64,000 nt of DNA from Isochrysis galbana (GCA_018136815.1 CM030938.1:1958202-2022201), one strand, 5' to 3'. Shown: positions 11,281 to 20,649, numbered from the stretch's first letter. A program made the numbers and translations. The notes: a model not told the origin generated them from the sequence alone.

Positions 11281-14200
11281 GAAGCTAGATCGTCGAAAAA
11301 AAAATATTCTTGAAGATGCCTACTACTTTGCTATCCTCCGCCCCGCGCCTTGGGGGCTGCCCCTGACATCGCCCTTGCCCCACCCTCTCTCCCCTTTCGC
11401 ACCCCCCCTCGGTCCTTTTTGTTCGGTTTCGGGGGGTCGACCCATGTGCACTACTTTGGGTCTGGCGTCAGGGGGGGGGGGGGCGGGCCTTTCGGCTCGC
11501 CGTTGCTGTGAGGCGCTTTGGGTTGCGACTCTTTGTGGGGGCCCAGCCTTGCGGCTTTCCCCTATGGGTGGGTCTTTAGGGAGTTTCTCCTCCCTTGTAG
11601 CCAGGGCGCTATCCCTGGTCGCTCGCATGTTCCTTGTTTTCTTGTACGAGGATGTGTTCGATCTCCAGTTTCTGCGTTGCTATCTTTAGGGTATGGCTTG
11701 GTGCTAGTGTGTCGTTGTCTATTACGTCGAATAGAGGGCGGAAGTCGCTGGTGTCTATCCGTTTTTTTGGTTGTCGGCCCATGTCTGCTTGGGCTCTTCT
11801 GGCCGCGTCAGTGGAGTTGCCGAAATGCGCTGCCTTTACTAGCGCGGTGTATCTCGTCAGTATTCTTTTTTTGATTTGTTTGCTATCAAATGTTATGTTG
11901 TCGAAGTGTACTCTGTAAAAATCTGTTAGAATGTATCTCCATGCTAGGATGTATAGTATTTCTCTAGAGTGTGGCGAGTGCGTGTTGGGGAGTATGAACA
12001 GTCTATCTACTGCTTGGTCGGTGGAAGTCGAAACGTGTTGAGTTGGATGGTATTCTGTCAGTTCGTGTATCATGTCGAATATGTCGTCTAGCGTCGGGCA
12101 TGTCCCAAGGTGCGTAGATGATTCGTGTGATTGTTTGCAGAGTCGGCACGTCGGGTCTCTTCCGGGGAATCTGTTATGTGTCCCTATTCTACGATGCGTG
12201 ATGTGTTGGAAGTGCAAGTATGAGTCTCTCGCCGTCATCATTGGGGAGGTGTATATGCGTGCCAAGTGCTTCCACGTGTTCTCATCGACCGGGAGTCTGT
12301 CCTTCCATCGTTGGGGCCCGTTCTGGGTTTGTGTTCTGGCGTCGAGTTTCTGGAGGGCTTTCGTTAGGTGCTTCACTTCCGTTTTGTCTAGTGGTGTGTT
12401 TCCGTCTAGTGTGTACTCTTCCGGCAGGGGAAATTCCAGTATCCTGTTTCCTTTGTATCCCTCCCCCCACTTGGCGGGGGGGTACACGTCTAGGTCGGAT
12501 GGTGTGCCTCGCAGCCGTTCTCCCATTATGGGCGTGCCCAAATACGACAGTTCTACTTCAAACCATGCTCCTTTGTGGTGCATGTAGTATTCTCCATTTT
12601 TGTCTATGCGGATTTCTGGTGGGGCCCATATCTCTTCCGCCGTGTCCGGCAAAAGTTCTACTCTCGGGGAGGTGTCGCGTACCGCGATTCCTACCCCGCT
12701 CGCCGGGTCAGCTAGGGAGGCTGGCGCGTGCACCATATGCCAGCCTAGCGCTTTGGCGGTCATGCATGTTCTACCGTGTGTTCCATCCGCGTACGCATGG
12801 AGCTCTTGAAGAAGAATTATGTCGATCTTGGCTTTCCGCGCTTGCGCTAGGACCGAGCTGAGGGCTCCGTTCTTGATACCGTTAATGTTGAAGGAGGCAA
12901 TGGAGATCGGTCCTTCACCTGGGTAACCAAGGGACGCGTCGAACGTTAGTGAGTAGCGAATGGCGCCATTAGGGGTGAGTGGGATCGGCGTTCCGGCGTA
13001 CTTGTGGAGGTATAGGCAGCCCGGGCCTAGGATGCAAACGCCCCCTTTGGGGCGCTTGGCTGGCGGTAAGATGTCGGTACGTGGGAACGCGCAGGGTACA
13101 AGGCATACGCCGTCGGCCCATGCCTTCTCGTAGTTATGGGAGCGGTTGCACCGCTTCCCTTTGATGTTCATCGGGCATTTGCCCTGTGGGAATCGTGTGC
13201 ACGCGCCAAGCGCGTCCGGATTGATGGTGTCGTGGAGAGTCTTCTTGGGGGGCGCCAATTGACGCTGTTGGACGCGGAGAAGGCGGGCTTCGCGTTCTTC
13301 TTCGCAGGTGCAGATGCGGAGTGGCGGTTGAAAGGCTTGTGCGTATCCCTTGAAGTATCCTTTGCATCCTTTCGGTCCCGCGTGAAGGTTGAGGTCTTTG
13401 ATATCGCCGCCCAGTTCCTTGCAATTGCGCACCGCGTAGTCGAGAGGGTATGGTTGGCCGTTTACATTGAGGAGGATTTTGCGCGGAAAGTCGAAAGACG
13501 CAAACGAGCCGGTCTTGGGCGCCACGTATAGGTGGTAGACTTCCTTCTTGCCCTGGGTAACGATAATGCCCTCGCTCGTGACGACCTTCGTGCGTTCCTG
13601 GTTGCCCTGTAGAAAGTGGAAGCCTTGATTGCCGACGGCTTTCGCCAACGAGTTGATGGTGATCACGTCCCTCATGTCGAACCGGTAGTTACGTACCACC
13701 AGGTGCGCGGAGACGTCTTTAAATGCCACCGCCAGGGCCTTTGATGATGCTTGGGGTAGCTCCTTAACTTTGTCGTCGAGCGTCAGGTATTTGATGGTGA
13801 TTTGGGTGTTGATCCCGATCATTGCGAAGGTGGTGGCGTACTTGAAGGTGGCGCGAAATTGATTCGCGCAGTCGGCCGTCACGAGGATTTCCCACGGTCC
13901 TGAGGCGCTTTTTGAGATGAAATCCGGCTCGAGGTCCACGCCCTCTAGGCGGTTGAGGTGTGCCACTATGGCGCTGAGGGCTGCCTCGTCCTTGACCTTG
14001 ATGTCCCTTTCCGTTGGCACGAAGGTGATGGTGATTTGCGACATTGGGTCGAAGTCGAGTGGCTCCATCTCTTGCTCGATGTCTTGGATGTCTGTCATCT
14101 GGAGACCAGGGATGGCGGAGTGGGGGTTAGTCAGGGGTTTGAGGGTCTCAGGGGCCTGGGGAGAGTCCCATGTCCCTCGCTCGTGGCCTGGCGCGGGAGC

Positions 14201-14851
14201 GTCAGGGTCGTAGTGCTCTCCACCGTTCTTGTGGTGTAGGCTTGCGTCTCTCCTGGTGTATGTGTGTGTGTGAGTTGGGCTTCGGGACTGCTCTGGGCTT
14301 GCCTCGGCTGCCCCCGTCGTCGCCCGTGGTGATGGAGGGATTGTGAGTTGGGTCCTAGGGCCCTTTCCGTGGACTCTTTCGAGAGTTGTCTGCCATTTCG
14401 TTCCCCTGGTGTAGCTTGTGCTACACCAGCTTGTCTGTTCCCCCCTTGGGGTTGGTGAGATGTCTGGCCAGGTCTGTGCCTCGTGCTGTCGCACGAGGTC
14501 AGTGCCGCGGCTTTGTAGGGGCCCAGCCTTGCGGCTTTCCCTATGGGATGCGGCTCTGAGCCGGCTTGTCACAGCTGTCTGGAGGCCTTGAGTGGTTGGA
14601 GGGAGTTGAGGGCTGTGGTGGCCATGCTGGGCATGGTGTCCTTGCTGGTGTATGGCTGTCAAGGGACGGCCCGGGTTGCGTCTCACGCGCACCTTGGTCG
14701 GTGGGGCGCCCTCTCGTGGGCGCTTCGGGTGCGAGGCGTCGAGCATGGCCCGATCGTCCGTCGCGGCGGGGGGGGCGGCAGGAGGGGAGGGGAGCGGCGC
14801 GCGCTCCATGACCCTATCGGTTTAACGATAGTTGAAGCTAGATCGTCGAAA
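11281..14851 (-). mobile_element. LINE E2, complete non-autonomous copy with 18-bp TSD
   Basis: The insert 11299..14833 is flanked by GAAGCTAGATCGTCGAAA at 11281-11298 and 14834-14851, a perfect 18-bp target-site duplication. On the sense (minus) strand it begins AACTATCGTTAAACCGATAG, which folds into a 6-bp hairpin, followed by an ATG. It carries one 1066-codon ORF and ends CTTCAAGAATA followed by a T-run. The 5' end, ORF and 3' tail are all present, but the ORF lacks reverse transcriptase. It is inserted into H downstream of E1. Confidence 0.85.
11609..14809 (-). CDS. LINE E2 ORF: gag-like region, half endonuclease, C-terminal zinc knuckle; no RT
   Basis: 1066 codons without a stop. Residues 1-250 are low-complexity and Pro/Arg-rich. 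About 250-530 is an unrecognised nucleocapsid-like region. About 535-600 has Cys/His clusters (CTRFPQGKCP, CNRSH, CLYLH) like CCCH fingers. About 634-715 begins an exonuclease-endonuclease-phosphatase domain (SIASFNINGI, IILLQELHA) that breaks off after roughly 80 residues. About 755 resumes in post-RT sequence (SYLGTPI, MMTARDSYLHF) and the knuckle CRLCKQSHESSTHLGTC, ending in GRQPKKRIDTSDF. The rest of the endonuclease and the entire reverse transcriptase are missing, yet the frame is preserved. The product could bind element RNA but cannot copy it, so any mobility would need enzymes from an intact relative. Confidence 0.8.
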   Translation of the reverse strand: MERAPLPSPPAAPPAATDDRAMLDASHPKRPREGAPPTKVRVRRNPGRPLTAIHQQGHHAQHGHHSPQLPPTTQGLQTAVTSRLRAASHRESRKAGPLQSRGTDLVRQHEAQTWPDISPTPRGEQTSWCSTSYTRGTKWQTTLERVHGKGPRTQLTIPPSPRATTGAAEASPEQSRSPTHTHTYTRRDASLHHKNGGEHYDPDAPAPGHERGTWDSPQAPETLKPLTNPHSAIPGLQMTDIQDIEQEMEPLDFDPMSQITITFVPTERDIKVKDEAALSAIVAHLNRLEGVDLEPDFISKSASGPWEILVTADCANQFRATFKYATTFAMIGINTQITIKYLTLDDKVKELPQASSKALAVAFKDVSAHLVVRNYRFDMRDVITINSLAKAVGNQGFHFLQGNQERTKVVTSEGIIVTQGKKEVYHLYVAPKTGSFASFDFPRKILLNVNGQPYPLDYAVRNCKELGGDIKDLNLHAGPKGCKGYFKGYAQAFQPPLRICTCEEEREARLLRVQQRQLAPPKKTLHDTINPDALGACTRFPQGKCPMNIKGKRCNRSHNYEKAWADGVCLVPCAFPRTDILPPAKRPKGGVCILGPGCLYLHKYAGTPIPLTPNGAIRYSLTFDASLGYPGEGPISIASFNINGIKNGALSSVLAQARKAKIDIILLQELHAYADGTHGRTCMTAKALGWHMVHAPASLADPASGVGIAVRDTSPRVELLPDTAEEIWAPPEIRIDKNGEYYMHHKGAWFEVELSYLGTPIMGERLRGTPSDLDVYPPAKWGEGYKGNRILEFPLPEEYTLDGNTPLDKTEVKHLTKALQKLDARTQTQNGPQRWKDRLPVDENTWKHLARIYTSPMMTARDSYLHFQHITHRRIGTHNRFPGRDPTCRLCKQSHESSTHLGTCPTLDDIFDMIHELTEYHPTQHVSTSTDQAVDRLFILPNTHSPHSREILYILAWRYILTDFYRVHFDNITFDSKQIKKRILTRYTALVKAAHFGNSTDAARRAQADMGRQPKKRIDTSDFRPLFDVIDNDTLAPSHTLKIATQKLEIEHILVQENKEHASDQG

Positions 14852-15082
14852 GCCATTCTAAGAGCCATCCTCTCGAGATACCACTTGCTCGTCAAGGCGA
14901 AGGTAGGTTTCTTCCAACGCCTGAAGACCCAGAGAGAAAGACTGGGGCTGCACGCCCCGAGCACTAAGCATCTGCGCAAGATGATCACTCCCTTATACAC
15001 CGTTGACAAAGACTTCAACCTGGAGATTTCGGACGCCCTGATGCGAGCGGCAACTGAGCTAGGCATCCGGAACATAACATAA
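14852..15082 (+). pseudogene. C-terminal coding tail of LINE H
   Basis: Continuation of H after the E2 insertion: AILRAILSRYHLLVKAKVGF, then ERLGLHAPSTKHLRKMITPL, ending GIRNIT and a stop. The GLHAP segment recurs in the minus-strand fragment at 50.5 kb, which confirms it as a family-specific coding tail. A 3' untranslated region of about 260 bp follows, up to the T-run near 15350. Confidence 0.65.
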
Positions 15083-15499
15083 CTCACTCGGACAAGGACG
15101 AAGACTCTCACTGACTGACGGCCCCCGAGGGGGCGGGACAGGCACCCAGAACACCCACTCTTACCCCCCCCTTATCTCACGCCCCCGCGGCCGAAGCAGC
15201 GCGCGCGGCCCCCCCTCCCCCGGTCTTCCAGAGAAGGAATCGAGAGGAGGGGAAGGGGATGGTGGTAGGATAGGGAGGGTAGTTAGGAGTAGCACAAGCA
15301 ATCTGCCTCGCGCCGTGCAAGTAGCGGTTAGTTTTTAAGATTTTTTTTTAGAATAGAAGGCCCAGGCTAGGTGGGTTGTGGGTTGCGTGCAGCGTGTAGC
15401 ATCGGCCATAGCAGCTTAGTAAAGCGGCCCATATTCCTTGTTACAATTATTTGCTTATCATTGGTTATTGGTAAGAGCGATGGGCTGGCCAACGGCCAA

Positions 15500-15735
15500 T
15501 GCCAGCGGCCATTAGGTGCGCGGAGCGCGCGTGCAAGTGGCCCAGGCGTCGCTTGCCGGGCGAGCCAAGGGCCTCCATACATAGGGCATAGGGCCTGGGC
15601 GTGGGTGATGTGGTTGGTGGTGCATGCCATCAGGCATGGCAGATGGCAGGAGGGTGGGTGGGTCCCTCTCCACAGCAACGGAGGAGTGGAGAGAGGGGGG
15701 GCTCGTGCCCACCCATACCATATGGGCGATGGGCG
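15500..15735 (+). repeat. R1 repeat fragment
   Basis: Contains the R1 terminal blocks (GGCATGGCAGATGGCAGGAG, then GAGTGGAGAGAG) and the G/C hairpin variant GGGGGGGCTCGTGCCCACCC near 15696. Only the hairpin-proximal end of the family is present. Confidence 0.5.
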
Positions 15736-15911
15736 ATGGGTGAGTGAACAAAGTACTAGTATAAGACTATAATCGTAGTAAGCAAGGGGGGTTCGTAAGC
15801 GGGCTTGTCACAATTGCACCAGGAGCAGCTGCCATCAAATGAGATGCGAAAGAGAAGACTTGCTATGCTCGAGAGAGTAAGTGGCCATCGCTGGCAATCG
15901 CGTCTAATCGT

Positions 15912-17186
15912 CTACAATTTGAGGAGAAGTGCTGCAGCAACACCACCGGAACCTTTGAGAGATGCATCCATACCAGCTGTAACAGCATGGGTACCGGCTT
16001 GAGGCGACGCCCCTAGCACCTGAACAACCGCACCCGTTTGAAGTGCCTTCCTGATATCTTCTCGAGCTAGACCCAATCGCAGCATGTGCGGTTTGGTCGT
16101 TTGCTCTACCACGATCTCAAAGTGTTTTGCATCACGGATGTGTGCCCCCCCCCCAACCTGCGCACCCCTCTGCAAGCGGACGGTGGTCTTCCTCGCAAAT
16201 GCTCCGGAATTCGCAGATCTCTGCCGCAATCGAAAAAGGAGAAATCCCCGTTCGGCCGCCGCATCCCTTTCGCCCGGCACTGGCGCACCGAGGCTCTTTG
16301 TCGGTGATGCGGCCCATGGTGACCGGAACCGCAGGCAGCGGCCAGGCTTATGACCCACCCAAATATTGACCAAGAATGTGATACGCTGATATGATTCGGC
16401 ATCAGTGACACACAGCATTTCGGGCGCGCCATGCAGCCATCGTCCATCAAAACGGACATGGCGACCTACCCGTGGTGGTACGAGACACACGGTGTCATAC
16501 AATGACATGGGAGCATCGACCGTCGAGTTGGAATCGTTCTCCATGCTAGGCTCCAAGACATGCCTGCACTGGTTACCGCCGCCCCGCATGTGATAGTCCC
16601 CTTCCGTTGATATTGTGCAGTTGGGCACGACTACGGTCGGGGCTCCCTCATTGGTCAGATATGTCACTGTCGCGAGAAGCGGATGTACAAACAAGCCTGC
16701 TGAGGCATAGATGGCCTCGTCCTTGTCAAAGTGCATTGCAATCTTGCCGTAGCCACCATGCTCGTCCGGCCGGCATACCGCGTCCGAATCGCTCACATTG
16801 GCCCACCACTCGGCGCCCGAGCAGGAAGGATCGACGGAAGCCGCTCCGCCCGGCACGTGTAGTGCGAAGATCGCGGCAGCAAGCTCCTCGAGCGCGCATT
16901 GTGGTGAGGCACCCATAGGGAGCCAGAACGACGAGGCAGCGAGAGGCCATGAGGCCGTCTGCGCGAGCGAGCGCAGCTCATCTAGGCGGTACAGCCGTAG
17001 TAGATCGTCCCACACGGCGAATCCCGTCTTGCACACCCCCGCACACCCGTGCACCCGCCCCTCAGCGTCGAGCAGCGGAATGTCCACCTCCTCCTCGAGC
17101 TGCATCTCACGGTGATCACAGACGGCTCCCTGCGGCTTGGACGATAGCGGTGTCCCAACAAGACGCGTTCTCCTCCTCCCCGCCAC
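15912..17186 (-). CDS. 2OG-Fe(II) oxygenase-like protein
   Basis: Single frame of 424 residues with a strong family pattern. H152-x-D154 lies in AMHFDKDEAIY, a conserved strand follows (ATVTYLTNEGAPTVVVPN), the distal H252 is in GRWLHGAP, and R268 in YQRITFLVNIW would bind 2-oxoglutarate. This matches a eukaryotic-algal group of oxygenases that share the HFDKDE block. The substrate is unknown. The C-terminal portion beyond residue 300 is Arg/Ser-rich and not recognised. The start at 17186 is the first Met; MQLEEEVDI at residue 28 is an alternative. It is the third 2OG oxygenase-like gene in the first 17 kb, but not closely similar to the other two. Confidence 0.75.
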   Translation of the reverse strand: MAGRRRTRLVGTPLSSKPQGAVCDHREMQLEEEVDIPLLDAEGRVHGCAGVCKTGFAVWDDLLRLYRLDELRSLAQTASWPLAASSFWLPMGASPQCALEELAAAIFALHVPGGAASVDPSCSGAEWWANVSDSDAVCRPDEHGGYGKIAMHFDKDEAIYASAGLFVHPLLATVTYLTNEGAPTVVVPNCTISTEGDYHMRGGGNQCRHVLEPSMENDSNSTVDAPMSLYDTVCLVPPRVGRHVRFDGRWLHGAPEMLCVTDAESYQRITFLVNIWVGHKPGRCLRFRSPWAASPTKSLGAPVPGERDAAAERGFLLFRLRQRSANSGAFARKTTVRLQRGAQVGGGAHIRDAKHFEIVVEQTTKPHMLRLGLAREDIRKALQTGAVVQVLGASPQAGTHAVTAGMDASLKGSGGVAAALLLKL

Positions 17187-17436
17187 TGGGTGCTCGCCTT
17201 GTCCTCGCCTCTGCGTGGCAAAGCGGCCCGGCGAGGGGCTCGGCGAGTGGTGGCCGGCGAGCCGTCCGCCGACCGCGTCGCTCCGGCGAGACCAGGTGTC
17301 CAGCAGAGAGAGAGAGGAATAAGCGTTTTAACTCTTTACTGCCGAAGCACCGAAATAGGTGCTTCCTCTCGTTTTTTTCTCATCTCTCTTGCCGGCTTGA
17401 CCCGCGGGCGGTCAGCTCTCAGGGGATGCCAGGGGG

Positions 17437-17505
17437 CTTGCCACCAAAACATCTGGCACCCAATGCCACCAAGGGCGTCCGAGTATTACGTTTTCAGTAT
17501 TGATC
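17437..17505 (-). repeat. Short repeat shared with 52994-53090
   Basis: About 70-85 bp (ATCTGGCACCCAATGCCACC, GGGCGTCCGA, TTTTCAGTATTGATCAA) recur in inverse orientation at 52994-53090 with few differences. Here it directly abuts a truncated R1 copy. It may be the end of a transposon related to the hAT element at 53 kb. Confidence 0.5.
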
Positions 17506-18215
17506 AATCGGGAAAACCCCTTTCGGGTAAAAACAACGCGGGGGGGGGGGGGGGGAGGGGGGGGGCGGCACTCGTGAGAGTAGGGGCCCAGAAGCGCTAC
17601 TCTCTCTCGTCGAAGCGAGTGGCCGCGGCGAGCCGCCGCCATTCCCTCTTGGATCTGGCACCCCCTGTCTTCTTTTACCTAAACCGGGCCGGAAGAGCGG
17701 AAGACACGTTAGCGCCGGAGGGGAGAGCTGCCGCTCCCCCTTCCCCTCCCTCCTCTTCCTCTACCCTCTACCCTCTTCCTCCTCTCTTGCCCCTGCGGCG
17801 CGGGCCCATGGCGCGCGCCTACGACCCCTCTTCAGGTCCCCAGGTGGCCTCCAGGGGCTTGGGAGCACAGCTCAGGGGGCAGGTGAGGCTGGGGCATGGC
17901 CCCGGCCCCTCTTGCCTCTCCCTCGCTGGCTCTCGCGCCTCTGAAGGTCGACTGGAGCTGGCTAGGGGCTTATGCGATGAGAGGGGTGTAGGGGGAGGAG
18001 GGCTTGGTCAGAGCGAGAAGCAGGCCAACGCGGGCCAGGGCGTGCGATCTGTGCCTAGCTCTCAGGGAGAGTCTGGGCAGTCTAGGTGAGTTCCCCTGCA
18101 TGCCAAGAGGCGGCGCAGGGGGGTAGATGGTTCTCGCCCCCCATGAGGGGAGTCGAGAGAGTGGGGGGGCCGCGAGGCCCCCCTCCATGGCGACCAATCA
18201 TAAGATGAGTCTCAA
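17506..18215 (+). repeat. R1 repeat, truncated copy ending in hairpin
   Basis: Reverse complement of 7815-8455. It begins abruptly at GAAAACCCCTTTCGGGTAAA and runs to the G/C hairpin GGGGGGGCCGCGAGGCCCCCC (about 18161-18181) and the CCATGGCGACCAATCATAAGAT junction. The sequence beyond its left end (the AT-rich end of the family) is missing. The long plus-strand frame at 17190-18089 crosses this repeat and is not a gene. Confidence 0.65.
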
Positions 18216-18431
18216 CGCAACCAACTGTAACTACTACTAAAAAGTTATTTGTGCAAATGCTAGTACAATGCGAGCCCCGGCGTGTGCCTGGCACCTTGGC
18301 CATCGTTCTCGCCCGGTTGCGGCCCGAGTGTTTGCGCACATGCGCTAGAAAACAACCTGAAGACACGCATATCGCACCGTGCAGCACGTAGGTCGACACG
18401 TGGCGCGTGGATAATGGCTAAGTCGACATCA

Positions 18432-18567
18432 AAGACTCTGTGCACCCTACGTCTACCCTTTTCATAGACGACTAGGAGCAAATCGGTAAGGCTCTCTATA
18501 AGACTCTGTGCACCCTACGTCTACCCTTTTCATAGACGACTAGGAGCAAATCGGTAAGGCTCTCTAT
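18432..18567. repeat. Perfect tandem duplication, 2 x 68 bp
   Basis: The unit starting AAGACTCTGTGCACCCTACG occupies 18432-18499 and is repeated without a visible difference at 18500-18567. It lies immediately 3' of the WD40 gene stop, in its probable 3' untranslated region. Confidence 0.9.
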
Positions 18568-18575
18568 CAGCCAGT

Positions 18576-20624
18576 TCACGTAAACGACGAGGAACCCGAC
18601 CAGGGCTCGTCCGTCTCCACATTGTTGCGTTGCATCGGTTGCGTGCTGTCGTGCGCCCACGTCCGCACCAAGCCGTCGTGCGATGCGGAGGCGAGTAGCC
18701 CAAGGTCGTCGCACCATCGCGCCTCGTAAGTCACGTCGATGTGCGTGATGAGCCGCGTCGCTAACTCACCTGATTCCACGTGCCAGATACAGATGGCTCC
18801 GTCCTCAGAGCCGGACGTTGCCAGCGACCCTTCCTTCATGAAGCATGCACGCACGAAGTTACGGGCGGTGTTTTGGTGGCCCTTGAAACTGCGGAGCGGG
18901 CGCGCACTCCGCATGTCCCACAAACGGAGAGAGTTGTCTCTGCTCGAGGAGAGCAAGTGAACGCCATTCGGTGCCAAGTCGAGAGAGGTGACCTCGCCCA
19001 GCGGAGCTCCCAGAGTCTTGATGCACAGGCCTGAACGTAGATCCCAAAATCGGATCGTCGCATCCTTACCGCCTGATACAACAAGGTTGCCCGCGCCGTT
19101 GAAGGTGGCGCTTGAGATGGCGCGAGTGTGCCCCACCAAAGCTCGCAAATGGACCCCAGTACGGATGTCATACAACCGGACTGTTGTGTCATATCCGGAC
19201 GAGAGGCACAAGGGTTCGCGCACGTGCAGAGCTACGGAGTATGCGTCTCCCTGATGGGATCCAAGGGTTTGGCTGACAAATCCGACGCCGGCATCCGCCA
19301 TCCTAGCAGTGTTGGCGCCACCGTAGCAACTGGCCACCGCCTCTCGAGCGTCGAAGAGCCGCACGCGGCCATCGGCGCAGGCCGATGCCAGCAGTGGCAC
19401 GCCCGATCCATCACCACGACGAGATGAGAGGGCCCATACCCGGGATGGATGGGGGAGGATGCATGCGCAGGAACCACTGGTGGAGGGCGCTTGTGAGGCG
19501 ACGTCATAACCGGTGTCAGACGAGCCACCCCCATGAAGTCTCCACAAGCGGACCGAATTGTCGTTGCCGCCTGAAGCTAGCAGGATATCCTGATAAGACG
19601 GGCCGACCTCCAGCCACGCAAGGCACTTCACTCCGGCGGTGTGTCCGGAGAAGGTGTGGCGTGCTGCATTGGGAAGGAGCGGCGAACGGTAGTCGGAGAG
19701 GAGGCTACTGAGCTGCACCCCGCGACGGTTCAAATTACCGTGCCGGTCGGGCATGTCGACCCTCGAGCCGTCTTGACCCAGTGAGGCCTCAGTCTGCACC
19801 TCCCAAACATCCCTGCTCGACCGCTCATCTCGTGATGGCCCCATCCCCTCAATGTTCCTTTGTGACGAATCAATAGGCGGCGCGCTCCGAAGCGTCCGTT
19901 CCCTCGCCTGCTGAACTTGCATCTCGGCGGCCTGTTCGAGCAGTGTCAAGAGACGACGCTGCGGTAATGGGGCATCGAGTAGGCAGCTGTTCCCCTCATC
20001 GCCCCCTCCGTTGCTCTGCATGTCTGCTTGGAGCTCAAGAATTGCGCTGTGCTGCTGCAGGAGCTCTTCTCGTGCTGACGCAGCGCCCTCCCACTCCCGT
20101 ATCACCTCCTGGACCGATCGACACGTCAGCAAGTAGCAGAGGTCGCGGAATTCCGCAGGAGACGGTGCGCAAGTCTCGAGCGGCTTCAGCCTCTTCGTCA
20201 GGTGGTTGAACGCCTGGCACAGGCATGGGAGGACGGTGGGTGAGTGTAACCAGCATGATAGGGGCAGCGTGGCTCTAGTGTGGCTGTCCTTGCACAACCC
20301 TGCCCCCACCTTCTGGTGCTCGCCGCCGTCGAGGAGCTCGAGGTACTGGAGCCGGTAGGCGGAATAGAGGAAAGTTTTTTGCTGCTTCTCGCCCGTGATC
20401 GCCCTGCCGCACTGCTTCTCCACCTCGGTCCAGTCGCCCTCGACCACCGCACGCCGCAGCCGTCGTATGGCGGGCCGCAGCCGCTGCGACTCGAGGCGGC
20501 GCACGTTGGCCTCATCTTGGACGGTGGTAACCGACGCGGCGTATCCTTCGTCGTGCAGGTACTGCACGATCAGCTGTAGAATCTCCTGCTTGATCTGCGG
20601 CTCGTCAAACGCGATGGCCGCCAT
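18576..20624 (-). CDS. LisH-CTLH WD40-repeat protein, WDR47-like (two exons)
   Basis: Exon 1 is 20624..20310, the intron 20309..20214 (96 bp, GT-AG, itself stop-free), exon 2 20213..18576, giving 650 residues. Splicing joins GGEHQK to AFNHLTKRLKPLE, a continuous CTLH helix block. Residues about 5-38 are a LisH motif (IKQEILQLIVQYLHDEGYAA); about 40-125 are CTLH-like, with LCYLLTCRSV and the REWEG segment as in the WDR47 group. About 300-645 holds seven WD40 blades, for example LASGGNDNSVRLW, VVSGGKDATIRFWDLRSG, LLSSSRDNSLRLWDM and LLASASHDGLVRTW. It is a likely scaffold, perhaps cytoskeletal as WDR47 is in animals. I start at MAAIAFDEP rather than the ATG at 20903, because the region between them is low-complexity. 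Confidence 0.85.
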   Translation of the reverse strand: MAAIAFDEPQIKQEILQLIVQYLHDEGYAASVTTVQDEANVRRLESQRLRPAIRRLRRAVVEGDWTEVEKQCGRAITGEKQQKTFLYSAYRLQYLELLDGGEHQKVGAGLCKDSHTRATLPLSCWLHSPTVLPCLCQAFNHLTKRLKPLETCAPSPAEFRDLCYLLTCRSVQEVIREWEGAASAREELLQQHSAILELQADMQSNGGGDEGNSCLLDAPLPQRRLLTLLEQAAEMQVQQARERTLRSAPPIDSSQRNIEGMGPSRDERSSRDVWEVQTEASLGQDGSRVDMPDRHGNLNRRGVQLSSLLSDYRSPLLPNAARHTFSGHTAGVKCLAWLEVGPSYQDILLASGGNDNSVRLWRLHGGGSSDTGYDVASQAPSTSGSCACILPHPSRVWALSSRRGDGSGVPLLASACADGRVRLFDAREAVASCYGGANTARMADAGVGFVSQTLGSHQGDAYSVALHVREPLCLSSGYDTTVRLYDIRTGVHLRALVGHTRAISSATFNGAGNLVVSGGKDATIRFWDLRSGLCIKTLGAPLGEVTSLDLAPNGVHLLSSSRDNSLRLWDMRSARPLRSFKGHQNTARNFVRACFMKEGSLATSGSEDGAICIWHVESGELATRLITHIDVTYEARWCDDLGLLASASHDGLVRTWAHDSTQPMQRNNVETDEPWSGSSSFT

Positions 20625-20649
20625 CTCGCCAGCGCGGCCCGCCCGTGAG

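Larger units (their letters stand above)
8767..15350 (+). mobile_element. LINE-type retrotransposon H, split by two nested LINE insertions
   Basis: H comprises a 5' untranslated region (8767-9706, near-identical to 61291-62159 over its first 860 bp), an ORF start at 9707, and a C-terminal coding tail resuming at 11274-11298 and 14852-15082. It ends near 15350 in a T-run after GTTAGTTTTTAAGA. Removing E1 (10275-11256 plus one TSD) and E2 (11299-14833 plus one TSD) rejoins the coding line TDFYNVHYGNAEARSSKAIL. H has no reverse-transcriptase domain: the N-terminal part runs straight into the C-terminal zinc-knuckle region. Frame breaks, including an extra CATA before the tract at 10241, show it is dead. 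Confidence 0.75.

Noticed and set aside
17190-18089. 299-codon plus-strand frame
   Set aside because: It crosses the antisense of the oxygenase start, the short shared repeat and an R1 copy. A chance frame through GC-rich DNA.
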